Positions 1 to 9,047 of a stretch of 64,000 nt of DNA are shown piece by piece (within the stretch, counting starts at the first letter, position 1; the number at the start of each line of letters is the position of its first letter). This DNA comes from Microbacterium sp. LWS13-1.2 (GTDB lineage: Bacteria > Actinomycetota > Actinomycetes > Actinomycetales > Microbacteriaceae). The translations under genes were made by a program, and so were the position numbers. The notes under the pieces were generated by a model. The model did not search any database, was not told the origin of the DNA, and was given only the letters and a program-made list of their open reading frames with translations. The DNA is taken from contig NZ_CP151632.1 of assembly GCF_040144835.1 (NCBI RefSeq), forward strand, positions 4,030,001-4,094,000. The letters are read 5' to 3'.

Positions 1-513
1 CCGGAACGCCTGCGGCGTTTGGCCACGCCGCAAGCGCGCCCGCTCCGGAATCGCGGTGATGTGGGAGGCGGCGTCGACCTCGATGATCGTGTCCGACGAC
101 GCGATGCCGGTGTCTACGGCGTCGTAGCTGTCGAGCGCCTCGACGCAATCGCGGACGATCCGGTCGTCGACGAACGGGCGCACGGCGTCGTGGAAGAGGA
201 CCTTGGTATCGGGGTCGTCTCCGAGGACGGCCAGCGCGGCCTGGGTGGAGTCGTTGCGGGTGGCGCCGCCCGGAATGATCCGGGTCAGCTTCGGGAAGCG
301 CTCAGGGTCGACGAGCGAGTCCAGCTCATGGATCGCGCCAGCGTTCATGACGATCATCACCTCGTGGATGTACGGGCTGGCGTTCAGCACTTCGAGGGTG
401 TGCTCGACGATCGCCTTGCCAGCGATCTTGATGAGCTGCTTCGGGATGCCGAGTCCTACGCGGACGCCGACACCGCCGGCGAGGAGGACGGCCACAGTGC
501 GAGAAGCGGGCAT
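1..513 (-). CDS. IspD/TarI-type cytidylyltransferase, 3' end beyond window (partial)
   Basis: The first 171 residues are visible; the gene runs off the left edge. It is a nucleotidyltransferase of the IspD/TarI family, which joins CTP to a polyol phosphate (methylerythritol-4-P for IspD, ribitol-5-P for TarI). Visible motifs are LAGGVGVRVG (residues 11-20, nucleotide loop) followed by PKQL with a conserved lysine, GGATRNDS (82-89), HDAVRP (108-113) and QTPQAF (165-170). ATG at 513 lies 56 bases after the stop of the phosphotransferase-HAD gene on the same strand. Next to two CDP-polyol phosphotransferases, a TarI-like role supplying CDP-ribitol or a similar donor for a wall teichoic acid-like polymer is more likely than isoprenoid synthesis (inference). 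Many actinobacterial relatives carry a C-terminal SDR reductase domain; whether this one does cannot be seen here. Confidence 0.85.
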   Translation of the reverse strand, partial: MPASRTVAVLLAGGVGVRVGLGIPKQLIKIAGKAIVEHTLEVLNASPYIHEVMIVMNAGAIHELDSLVDPERFPKLTRIIPGGATRNDSTQAALAVLGDDPDTKVLFHDAVRPFVDDRIVRDCVEALDSYDAVDTGIASSDTIIEVDAASHITAIPERARLRRGQTPQAFR

Positions 514-569
514 GAGTTATCGGGTCTTCTTTCCGGGGAGGGGGAGGAGGCGTACCGGGCGCGTGTTGC

Positions 570-3500
570 TCAGGACCAGGTGGCCGGGTGGTTGTCGGAT
601 CGGTGCTTCGCCCTGCGCTCGATTGCGCGCAGCTTGCGGCGGAACCCATACCGGCGCTGCGCCTCTAGGAGAAGGCGCGGCAGACCGGTCGTACGCGCGA
701 ACGTCATCGGCCAGCTCCTGGTGACGGAGCCGCGCGTATCCCGGTTGAGGTAGTTGAAGAACAGCGAGACCGACAGCGCGGGCGCGAACTCGCGCTCTTC
801 ACCACCCAGCTCCACGGCGTCGCGCAGGGGCGCGAGATGCGTCAGGTACGGCGTGGTCGCAGGCCTGGTGCGGAAGTGATCGAAGGCGAACGCGAACAGG
901 CCTCGGCGCGTGCGAGCCGGCTGGGTCAGCTGAAGGCGCAGGAATTCGCGTGTGAACTCCGGAAGCTCGGACTCGAGAGCATCGTGCAGATCCGCATCAT
1001 TCTGGCGCGGTTCCACGATGGGCTCCCACCCTCCCGAACCATGCCGATAGCCCTGCACCGTGCCGTGGTCGAGGTTGGCGAAGATGGCCTCGACGGGAAG
1101 CATCGAGAAGGCACTGGAGGTGAAGTTGTGGCGGGCGCATAGCTCATCGCTGCCGTAGATACTGCGCGCGTAGTAGAAGGGTAGCGCCGACGTCGAGAGG
1201 CTGACGGCGGAGAGTATCCGCTTGAGACACTCCTGGGTGTAGCCCCGTCCCCAGTACTCGACCACTGCGAAGCTCTCGTCGAACACCATCTCCTGGCTCA
1301 GGTACGCAACGCATGCACGTCTCTCCTCGGCCGCCCGCTGGAGAAGATGAGCGTCCAGAACGGCGGAGGCCGACATCGCGGCGCGCAGCGCCGCCTGTGA
1401 TGCTTGCGAAAGGCGGACGTCGGGTGCGAACGCGGTAGCTTCGGGGATGACTGCAGAGAACTCGGCGATCGACAGCCCGGCGATCTCGGCCAACGCGGAC
1501 ACGGTCCTGGCGCCTGCGAACGTGCCGAATTCCCCGAAGAACTCTTCGTCGATGCTGTCGATCTGCGAGGCCAGGCGCCACGCCTTACGGGACCCGAAGA
1601 TGTAACGCGTTCGCAGGTCGAGCCCGAGCTCCTCGATAGCGGCGTCAGCGATCCGCTTGAGGTGATGTCCGTCCCGCGAGAGGAAATACAGGGTCCGGTA
1701 ACCTCGTGCGACGGCGTCGTCTAGCACCCACAGCACGTATGGCACGAGGAAGAGGCTGACGTACCGGAACGCGAACGGCGTGGGACCTTCAGCGGATGCA
1801 GCGAGCCGACGGTCGTGTAACAGCCCGGCCACCCGGTAGCCGTCGCCGGTGCCCAGCGCGGTGGCCAGCGCTGACTCGTACGTGTCGAGTTCGCGTCGAG
1901 GAAGCAGCTTCGTGCTGATCCCGAGCGCGCCGGCAGCCTTGCGGTCGGCGTGCGAGTTGTCACCCGTATGACGCCACACCCGATGGTCGTAGCCGACGTC
2001 GTGGTACGCGTGCAGGTACAAGTACCCGGTCGACTTCTGCACACCCGTGCTGCTGGACAGATACAGGGGAATGTCGTGGAATGACTGATCCGCCTTCACG
2101 AGCAATTCGCGGACCACGGACTCCGGAAGATACATGTCGCTGAGGAACACCACGTGCTCGCCGGCGTCGCGGAGCGCGCGCACGTGCGCGACCTCCGCCG
2201 GCAGCGGCCGGGTCGCAGCGAGCTCGGCCTCGATCTCCCATGACATGAGGAGGTCCCGTTGGTCGGCGCTGAGGTCGAGGATCTCCGCCAGACGCCGGTA
2301 GATGTCTGCGAGCGTGATCTCGAATGCGCGGGACTCCCGCAGCTCCGGATCCTTCCGTTTCATCTCGCGCAACGCGTTCTCTGCAGTCTGGCGATCGCGT
2401 ACGAAGTCGCGCGCGATCTCGGGTGGGAACCGGCCGCGTGCGTTCAGGATGCGGTCGCGGATGTCAACGAACACCGACACCGGGACGATGCCGCGCCGGC
2501 CGATGACCGTGTCGAAGACGTCGAAGCTGTACAGCGTCGGCAGATCGACATCCCGGAGCGAACGCGTCAGAGCCGTGTCGACCAGCCGGGTGAAGGTGTC
2601 GTCGTCGTCATAGGCCCAGAAGTGGTCCGCCAGACGTGCGCGCTCGTCGGCGGCCACGGTGTTGTCGCCCCCGAGTGCGGCGAGCAAGTCCTCGAACGTC
2701 GAGGCCAGCGTGCCTGCAGAGAGGGAGAGGTAGTCGTGGCTGTGCTCCTGGACGCCGGCGTCGTCGAGATCGAACGCGTAGCGGATGAACTTCCCGACAC
2801 CCGCCGCCAGCAGGTCATAGTGGATCGACGAATAGTCGACGATGCCGAGGTCGACGTCGCCGAAGATCTCGTAGATGTCGTCGCGGTTGTCCCAGAAGCG
2901 CAGGTTCGGTTCGTCGCCGAACCGTTCGCGCAGGTGCACAAAGCCGGGGTCTTTGGCCATCGAGGGGTGCATCTTGAGGATGAGGAGGGTGTTCGTCTCG
3001 CGCAAGACGCGGATCAGCCGCTCCGGGTCGGGGAAGGCGGCTCGCAGGAACGACTCGCCCCGGTGCTCGGTGCGGTAGGTGGGCGCGTAGACCGCGATCC
3101 TGGCGTCGCTGGAGAGCCCGTGCCGCGCGCGGAGGTCGTGATCGAACGAGCTATACCTGCCGTACAGGCGAGCGTAGACGTTCTGTGGGTAACCGCCACG
3201 AATGAGTTGCTCGTCGTCCAGCCCCACTTGCTCACGGAAATGCGCTTCCATCGCGGGTGAGGTGACGAGGAACGACATGGTGTCGTGGTAGACCTTGTTG
3301 TTCTCGATGTACTTCCTGGCGATGCGCGCCTGCAGGCGGCCCTGGGTGAGCTTGCGCTCGATCGCCTTCACACCGACGCCGTGCCAGAGGTTGAGCAGGA
3401 GGATCCCCGACATCTCGGGCGGGATGCGCTCCTTCACCTGGTTGACTACGAACACGCCCGCACGCTGCTGGAGATTCTTTCCTCGGCGAGATGTCAACAG

Positions 3501-3668
3501 TTCCGCGCGGAAGCCGAGGGAGCGGACGAAGTGGACGGTCGGCTTCGAATCGGTGACCCAGACTGCCTCTATGTCGGGGCGATGATGCACGACATAGAGG
3601 AACAGCCATTTGGGATTCCCGGAGAAGGTGTCAGCGCAGTTGAAGATCCAGGTGAGTCGGCTTCTCAT
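570..3668 (-). CDS. CDP-glycerol phosphotransferase (TagF-like) fused to a HAD-type domain
   Basis: A 1032-residue two-part protein. Residues 1-370 look like the TagB/TagF/TarL family, which transfers glycerol- or ribitol-phosphate from a CDP donor onto a wall polymer: WHG at 95-97, YAPTYRT at 194-200, KMHP at 232-235 and DYSS at 278-281 are the usual landmarks. From about 380 a HAD-superfamily region of the kind found in polysaccharide proteins (COG5610-like) starts with SFDVFDT (381-387, nucleophile Asp), then FLSDMYLP (508-515) and HTGDNSHADRKAA (567-579), with YFLSRDG (661-667) in a further domain. ATG at 3668 overlaps the upstream gene's stop by 4 bases, so the two are probably translationally coupled. 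Acceptor and the HAD substrate are unknown; a polymer-length or phosphate-editing role is only a guess. Confidence 0.85.
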   Translation of the reverse strand: MRSRLTWIFNCADTFSGNPKWLFLYVVHHRPDIEAVWVTDSKPTVHFVRSLGFRAELLTSRRGKNLQQRAGVFVVNQVKERIPPEMSGILLLNLWHGVGVKAIERKLTQGRLQARIARKYIENNKVYHDTMSFLVTSPAMEAHFREQVGLDDEQLIRGGYPQNVYARLYGRYSSFDHDLRARHGLSSDARIAVYAPTYRTEHRGESFLRAAFPDPERLIRVLRETNTLLILKMHPSMAKDPGFVHLRERFGDEPNLRFWDNRDDIYEIFGDVDLGIVDYSSIHYDLLAAGVGKFIRYAFDLDDAGVQEHSHDYLSLSAGTLASTFEDLLAALGGDNTVAADERARLADHFWAYDDDDTFTRLVDTALTRSLRDVDLPTLYSFDVFDTVIGRRGIVPVSVFVDIRDRILNARGRFPPEIARDFVRDRQTAENALREMKRKDPELRESRAFEITLADIYRRLAEILDLSADQRDLLMSWEIEAELAATRPLPAEVAHVRALRDAGEHVVFLSDMYLPESVVRELLVKADQSFHDIPLYLSSSTGVQKSTGYLYLHAYHDVGYDHRVWRHTGDNSHADRKAAGALGISTKLLPRRELDTYESALATALGTGDGYRVAGLLHDRRLAASAEGPTPFAFRYVSLFLVPYVLWVLDDAVARGYRTLYFLSRDGHHLKRIADAAIEELGLDLRTRYIFGSRKAWRLASQIDSIDEEFFGEFGTFAGARTVSALAEIAGLSIAEFSAVIPEATAFAPDVRLSQASQAALRAAMSASAVLDAHLLQRAAEERRACVAYLSQEMVFDESFAVVEYWGRGYTQECLKRILSAVSLSTSALPFYYARSIYGSDELCARHNFTSSAFSMLPVEAIFANLDHGTVQGYRHGSGGWEPIVEPRQNDADLHDALESELPEFTREFLRLQLTQPARTRRGLFAFAFDHFRTRPATTPYLTHLAPLRDAVELGGEEREFAPALSVSLFFNYLNRDTRGSVTRSWPMTFARTTGLPRLLLEAQRRYGFRRKLRAIERRAKHRSDNHPATWS

Positions 3669-6016
3669 CGTGTCCGTTCCGGTTCTGTCATGAAGCTCAG
3701 CAGTGAGGACGCGAGCAGCGGTGCTGCGTCCACATCCGCATCGAGCTGAGTGAAGTCTTCTCTGACCCGCCGCAGCTGGATGTCGTCCGCGTCACCGCGG
3801 CGAATTGAGTCCACGAGGTCGTCGATCGAGGCAGCAAACGGGAGTCCGAGGTCGTCCGGATAGTTGAGGTAGAAGTCGCGCGACACGAGATACTCATCCA
3901 GGTCGAGCGCGAGCAAGTACGACGGCACTCCGGCCACGGCGGCTTCGAATACCGCCGACGAGTAGTCGGTGACGAAGACGTCGGCGACGAGCATGAGGTC
4001 CTGCGTCGACATTCCGGGGGCGGTGCGAATCTCTGCATGCTCCGGTGGGGCGACGAGTGGGTGCAGCTTTGTGATCGTGGTGTATCCGGCGGCGTGCAGC
4101 GCTCGAGTGAGTTCTAGCGGATCGACGGGCTTTCGCGCAGCACTCCCAGGCGTGCGGAATGTCGGCGCGTACAGCACAATCGGTCTGTCCCCGAGGTCGG
4201 GGTACAGTCGGGCGAAGCGCGCCCGGGCTCGCTGTCGCGCGATCGGATCGCGGAGTCGATCAACGCGCGGAAGCGAAGCGATCATGATTCTAGAAGGATC
4301 GGTCCCGAACGCTTCGGCGTATGCAGGACGGCATCGCTCCGCGCTGGTGACGACGACGTCGTACCGGTCGTGCATTCGAAGCGCTTTGGCAAGGCGGGGG
4401 TCTCGGCCTTCCGGCCGCCCGAGTATGCTGATGCCGAACTTCTTCATCGCGCCTAGGGCGTGCCAGATCTGTACGACCGTGAGGCCGCGGCCGTGCCTCG
4501 CGGCTGATGCGACGAAGGAGTAGCCGTCCAGCACAACCACCCGCGACGTTGCGACGTGGTACAACTCGACCAGCAGATGAAGGGCGTAGCCGAGCTTCGG
4601 CAGCACCCCTCCGGGCACCGTGCGGGAACTGATGACAATGTGGACACGTTCGTCAGCCGCGCAAATGGCGTCTCGCAGGAGCACGAAGTCGATGGGCGGC
4701 TTGTCTGCCTCCCTGCTGAGCATCGTGATCTTGCGACGCCGTGGCAGAACGACCATCGCGGTGCTCACCGTGGTGAGTACCAGGCGCGAGGTGTGGGCGG
4801 CGACCAGGTCGAGCCCGATTCGCCGCATGAGACGCGCCGGAGCGGAATCGATGCGCTTCGGCTTCGCACGAAGCGGATCCACGATGAGCAGGTCGCGAAC
4901 GATCCGCTCCGACGAGTGCCCGTCCAATGCACCGCAGAACTCCCTGAGAAACGCCGTCAGCTTGGCGGAGTCCACGGTTGCGTGCGCGATCGTCCTAGCA
5001 AGCTCGGCTGGCTCTGTCACCACAGGGCCGATGGCATACTCCGAGAACGGCCGGTAGAAGTCGCGCGAAGTCGTGTATTCCTCCAGGTCCGGGACGAAGA
5101 ACACCACCGGTCGTTTCAACAGCGCGAACTCGAAGATCACCGAAGAGTAGTCAGTGATGAGCACGTCCGCAGCGGCGAGGAGGTCGTTCATCTCTGTGCC
5201 ATGCGACACGTCGATCACATTCGATGGCAGCTGCGATGCCGCGCGAGACGTGAACGGATGTTGTTTGACGGCCACACGCCAACCGGGGCCGAGCTGCGAG
5301 GCGACGGAGCCCCAGTCGGCGCTCTCTTCGGCGTATGCGGAGAGCTGGCCGTTTCCGCGGAATGTCGGGGCGAAGAGAGCGAGCTTCACGTCAGGGCCCA
5401 CGTCGAGCGCCGCGCGCACCGACGTCCGCGTGCGTTGTAGCCGGCCCGTATCGAAGAACACGTCGCTGCGGGGGACTCCGAGCGCGTGCACCCGCTCGAC
5501 GGGAATCCCGTAGGCCTCCGCGTAATCCGCCCGCACACCTGGCGAACTGACGGTCGCGGCCGTGTAATTCCGGTGTATGCGGCTGCCGGGAGTAGGCCCC
5601 CCGGGCAGTCCGGCGCGACTATGGCCGACTCGCTTGAATGCGCCGGCTGCGTGCCAGACCTGGACGAGCCGCGTTCCGCGCCGAATCCGCAGCGGGTATA
5701 CGAGTGGATAGAAGTCGTCGAGCACGATGACCGCGCTCGTCGCCATGAAGTATGGCAGGCGGAGGGCGTCGAGAAACGATCGGCGTGCGCGAAGGCTCGG
5801 CTTGAAGATGCCGATGATCTCGGTGTCAGGTTGCTGGCGACGCAACTCGTCGCGGATGTAGGCCAGGTTTCCGCCGAAACCCCGGCGGGAGTCCGAAAGG
5901 AAGAGGACACGGTTCGTCCGGGGGCGCGCAACCGCCGACAGCAACCGATAGGGCGCTGAGTAGGGCAGGAAGCGTAGTGCGCGCACGAGGGGCGAGCCTC
6001 GCAGGTGTTCACGCAA
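3665..6016 (-). CDS. tandem double CDP-glycerol/ribitol phosphotransferase (TagF/TarL-like)
   Basis: A 783-residue protein holding two consecutive copies of the CDP-glycerol:poly(glycerophosphate) phosphotransferase fold. Copy 1 (about 35-375) has QVWHAAGAFKRVG (119-131), APTFR (216-220), KQHP (251-254) and ITDYSS (287-292); copy 2 (about 425-775) repeats them as QIWHALGAMKKFG (516-528), APTFR (617-621), KLHP (650-653) and VTDYSS (682-687). Both end the core with a similar SRDFY segment, so this is an internal duplication. The histidines expected to be catalytic are present in both copies. The protein should act at the inner membrane face, building a phosphodiester polymer. The start is the rare codon TTG at 6016: an in-frame stop lies two codons upstream and the first ATG/GTG alternative (GTG, residue 11) is inside the homologous region. 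It is first gene of the wall-polymer operon. Confidence 0.85.
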   Translation of the reverse strand: MREHLRGSPLVRALRFLPYSAPYRLLSAVARPRTNRVLFLSDSRRGFGGNLAYIRDELRRQQPDTEIIGIFKPSLRARRSFLDALRLPYFMATSAVIVLDDFYPLVYPLRIRRGTRLVQVWHAAGAFKRVGHSRAGLPGGPTPGSRIHRNYTAATVSSPGVRADYAEAYGIPVERVHALGVPRSDVFFDTGRLQRTRTSVRAALDVGPDVKLALFAPTFRGNGQLSAYAEESADWGSVASQLGPGWRVAVKQHPFTSRAASQLPSNVIDVSHGTEMNDLLAAADVLITDYSSVIFEFALLKRPVVFFVPDLEEYTTSRDFYRPFSEYAIGPVVTEPAELARTIAHATVDSAKLTAFLREFCGALDGHSSERIVRDLLIVDPLRAKPKRIDSAPARLMRRIGLDLVAAHTSRLVLTTVSTAMVVLPRRRKITMLSREADKPPIDFVLLRDAICAADERVHIVISSRTVPGGVLPKLGYALHLLVELYHVATSRVVVLDGYSFVASAARHGRGLTVVQIWHALGAMKKFGISILGRPEGRDPRLAKALRMHDRYDVVVTSAERCRPAYAEAFGTDPSRIMIASLPRVDRLRDPIARQRARARFARLYPDLGDRPIVLYAPTFRTPGSAARKPVDPLELTRALHAAGYTTITKLHPLVAPPEHAEIRTAPGMSTQDLMLVADVFVTDYSSAVFEAAVAGVPSYLLALDLDEYLVSRDFYLNYPDDLGLPFAASIDDLVDSIRRGDADDIQLRRVREDFTQLDADVDAAPLLASSLLSFMTEPERTR

Positions 6017-6123
6017 CGTTCACTCGCTCGAGGTTGAAGGATCGGGTGAAGCAAGTGTAAGGGTTGGATACATCAACGTATGCTGAGCGCCCTTTTGGCT
6101 GTCACCGAGTTCTCCGCGCGCCC

Positions 6124-7467
6124 TTAACTGTCCCCCTTCACGTGAGGCAGCCCCGACTCCTCCGCTGCGCCGCCGTCTCCGGCATCCGTCCCGCCGCCGA
6201 GGCTCTCGCGCCACGAACGCGACTGCCCGGCTCTCACGGCGCACAGCACGAGCATCAGCCACCCGAGCCCGGTGAGCGCGAAGCTCTCGAACATCGAGTC
6301 GATGAGCAGGGTGACGAGGATGAGCGGCGTCCAGGCGTAGACGACCGAGCGGCGCTCGCCGGCGACGAGCCACGAACGCGCCAGCGCCAGCGCAGCCAGC
6401 GCCAGGAACAGCACCAGGCCGACCCAGCCGAGCTGCAGCGCGACGTCGAAGTAGGCGTTGAGGCCGGTGGCGTGCTTCGTGTCGAGCCAGAAGTTGATCG
6501 CGTTGAACGGGTACTCCTTCTGGTCCCAGACGCCGAACCAGCCGAAGCCCTGTACGGGCTTCTGGCGGAGGATGTCGACCATGAAGTTCCACAGCTCGAC
6601 GCGCATCGAGAAGTCGGTGCCGGCGCCGAGCAGCGCGATGATCGGATGCCGCGCCGCATAGCCCACGAACACCCCGATGACGACGAGCGCTCCCAGTGCG
6701 AGCTGCAGGCCGGCGCGACGTTCGGGCCGCGCGTGCCGAACGAGGGCGAGGGCTCCGACGGCGAGCCCGACGCCGAGCGCGAGCACGACCACGGTGGGGG
6801 AGTCGCTGAGCGCAGCCAGGCCCCCGGCGAGTACGACGGAGGCCACCGAGACACCCGGGCGGACCGACTGGGTGCGGTACTCGATGAGGAAGGTGATGAG
6901 CGCGATGACGGCGACGAAGCCCAGCAGGTTGCGCGTGCCGAAGATGCCCTGCACCGGACCCAGCTGGGCGATGTTGCCCTGGATGCCGAGAAAGGTGAAA
7001 GGCAGGTCGAGGAGGACGCCCGACAGCACCTCGAGTGCGAGGGAGGCGCTGAGCAGCACCCGCAGCACGTCACCCAGCGCGCGGACGGTCTGCAGCGTGT
7101 CGCGCACGTGCCCGATGACGACGGCGAGGAACGCCAGCGCGGCCATCGACACCCAGCTCCAGAACGACGCACTCGTGTCGCTGCTCCAGACGACGCTGGC
7201 GAAGGCCCACCCGATGAAGATCAGCACCGTCGTCGGCACCAGCCGCAGCAGCGAGATCTCGCGCCGGCGTGCCACCATGACCGCCAGACCCAGGATGCAG
7301 AGCCCGGCCACGATGGTCACGTAGGTGACGTGTCCGGCGATGCGCTCGATCGCGAATGCCGAGAAGACGGTGGCGAAGACGACGAGAGTGAAGGCGCGGG
7401 CGAAGGCCGCCGAGTCCAGCAGGGCGCCCAGCCACCCGGGCGATGCGGACCGCGGCGTATCGGTCAC
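6124..7467 (-). CDS. O-antigen-ligase-like polytopic membrane protein
   Basis: A 447-residue hydrophobic protein of the Wzy/O-antigen ligase (PF04932-type) superfamily, which polymerises or ligates lipid-linked sugars outside the membrane. About ten to twelve hydrophobic segments surround a larger loop with RVELWNFMVDILRQKPVQGF near residue 295, the typical position of the conserved R and of the GFGWFG motif. The start is GTG at 7467 (VTDTP), which overlaps the upstream gene's TGA by 4 bases; the longer open frame upstream reads through that gene in another frame and is not protein-like. It forms an operon with the next, distantly similar, gene. Substrate is unknown; capsule or wall-linked polysaccharide is likely from the nearby wall-polymer genes. 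Confidence 0.8.
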   Translation of the reverse strand: MTDTPRSASPGWLGALLDSAAFARAFTLVVFATVFSAFAIERIAGHVTYVTIVAGLCILGLAVMVARRREISLLRLVPTTVLIFIGWAFASVVWSSDTSASFWSWVSMAALAFLAVVIGHVRDTLQTVRALGDVLRVLLSASLALEVLSGVLLDLPFTFLGIQGNIAQLGPVQGIFGTRNLLGFVAVIALITFLIEYRTQSVRPGVSVASVVLAGGLAALSDSPTVVVLALGVGLAVGALALVRHARPERRAGLQLALGALVVIGVFVGYAARHPIIALLGAGTDFSMRVELWNFMVDILRQKPVQGFGWFGVWDQKEYPFNAINFWLDTKHATGLNAYFDVALQLGWVGLVLFLALAALALARSWLVAGERRSVVYAWTPLILVTLLIDSMFESFALTGLGWLMLVLCAVRAGQSRSWRESLGGGTDAGDGGAAEESGLPHVKGDS

Positions 7468-8963
7468 GCGCCGGACCCTGCCGGGTCGCCCGCGGCGGCC
7501 ACGCTCGACTCGGTGCCGGACGCGCGTCGCGCGGGTCGCCGTGCCGGGAGCCGCCGGCCCACGGGCTCGCCCAGTTCGACGGGGTCGCCGCGCTCGATCG
7601 CGGCACTCTGCTCGGCGGGGCCGACGCCGACGTGCGGCGACTGCTTGATCTTCGCGCCGAGCATGACGACGAAGAGCCAGCCCCACAGCAGGAGCGGTGT
7701 GGACTCGGCGAGACCCTGCACGAGCAGGATCGCGCCCACGAGCGTGGGCAGGAGCGTCAGCGGCGAGTACGGTCGGTCGGCGCGGAGATCCCAGCGCGGC
7801 CGGTCGACGGCGAAGAACCATGCCCGCCACACGAAGGCGAAGTAGAGGACTGCGAGGAGCACGACGCCGATGATGCCCAGCTGCATCGCGACATCGACCC
7901 ACATGTTGTGCGCCTGCATCACGGTCTGGCCGTGGTCGATGATCCACTCGTCGAAAGCCGGATCCGAAGGCACCCACGGGGTCGCGTAGCCCCAGCCGAC
8001 CCACGGGCGTTCCGCGGCGCGAGCCAGCACGGCCTCCCAGATGCCCTCGCGACCGGTGAGGTCGGCGCTGCGGCCGAGGGCGGTGAAGATCGCGTCCCGC
8101 AGCAGCCACAGTCCGAGGAGGCCGCCGATCCCGACCGCGGCGTACGCGGCGTAGTACTTGGTGCGCTCACCCGGCCTGGTCGCGCGCCGCATGAGGAGCA
8201 CCGTGACGAGGACCACCGCGACCGCAGCGGCCGCGAGATAGGCGGTCGCCGACGATGCGCGGATGAAGAGGTAGGCCGACAGTGCCATCCAGATCCACAG
8301 GAACGTGCGGCGCGGCGCACCCGATGCGAGGCGGATCGCGAAGACGACGATCGCGAGCAGGGCGACCGGGGCGAGCAGGTTCGCGTTGCCCATGATGCCC
8401 TGGAGCCGCCCGGGGAAGTCGAACAGGTTGTTGCGCGACCAGTACTCGATCGGGTCGTCGGCCTTCTCGACCACGAATCCCGGCAGGACCGGCTCGCCGA
8501 TGAAGACGGCGACCCACAGCTCGAAGAGGATCGACAGTGCCAGGACCCACTTGAGCGCCGAAGCGATGGCGCGCACGAGCTCCCGCCAGGTGAGCACGCT
8601 GCCGATGAACAGCGCCTGCAGGCTGGTGATGTACAGGAGCAGCAGCGTGAGCGCGGTCGCCTGCGGCCAGGCCGACCATGCGAGCGAGAGCGTCGCCCAC
8701 ACGACGTAGGCGACGACGAACCACGGCAGGCGGCGCCACTGGACGGGTGGGCGCAGGACGATCCACAGCACGGCCGAAAGCACACCGCCGGCAATCGTGA
8801 TGACGGTGGCGGTGAGCTCGCCGAATGCGTGCACCCAGGCGGTGCCCGACAGCGCCATGAAGAGCACGAAGATGCACCAGCCGCGCAGCATGAGGTGGCC
8901 GGTCTTCTCGCGGACCGGCGGGCCCGGCGGTGCCGACGCCGGGTGCTTGGAGTGGACGGCCAT
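7464..8963 (-). CDS. O-antigen-ligase-like polytopic membrane protein
   Basis: A 499-residue membrane protein of the same O-antigen ligase superfamily as its downstream neighbour, with about twelve hydrophobic segments and a loop holding REGIWEAVLARAAERPWVGW then QAHNMWVDVAMQLG, matching the conserved Arg and the H-N motif of this family. The soluble C-terminal tail (about 50 residues, R/A/G rich) is poorly conserved looking. ATG at 8963 (MAVHSKHP) is chosen because the longer frame would run under the divergent manA gene; TACGCT lies 8 bases before it, so the transcript may be nearly leaderless. The last codon overlaps the next gene's GTG. Whether the two proteins act on different glycans or together is unknown. 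Confidence 0.8.
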   Translation of the reverse strand: MAVHSKHPASAPPGPPVREKTGHLMLRGWCIFVLFMALSGTAWVHAFGELTATVITIAGGVLSAVLWIVLRPPVQWRRLPWFVVAYVVWATLSLAWSAWPQATALTLLLLYITSLQALFIGSVLTWRELVRAIASALKWVLALSILFELWVAVFIGEPVLPGFVVEKADDPIEYWSRNNLFDFPGRLQGIMGNANLLAPVALLAIVVFAIRLASGAPRRTFLWIWMALSAYLFIRASSATAYLAAAAVAVVLVTVLLMRRATRPGERTKYYAAYAAVGIGGLLGLWLLRDAIFTALGRSADLTGREGIWEAVLARAAERPWVGWGYATPWVPSDPAFDEWIIDHGQTVMQAHNMWVDVAMQLGIIGVVLLAVLYFAFVWRAWFFAVDRPRWDLRADRPYSPLTLLPTLVGAILLVQGLAESTPLLLWGWLFVVMLGAKIKQSPHVGVGPAEQSAAIERGDPVELGEPVGRRLPARRPARRASGTESSVAAAGDPAGSGA

Positions 8964-9035
8964 CGCCTCACAGCGTACCCCGGCGCCCTGCGCGGTCAGC
9001 GGGGGCGCGGGCGAGGTCTGCGACGGCCGCGTCGC

Positions 9036-9041
9036 TAGGCT
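9036..9041 (+). promoter_or_regulatory. -10 element for leaderless manA transcript
   Basis: TAGGCT sits exactly 6 bases before the GTG of manA, placing the predicted transcription start on the start codon. No Shine-Dalgarno is visible between them. Confidence 0.55.
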
Positions 9042-9047
9042 GTTCGG

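Noticed and set aside
6124..8963. A frameshifted single O-antigen ligase gene
   Set aside because: Both proteins have complete helix sets and their own conserved loops, so they are two genes.
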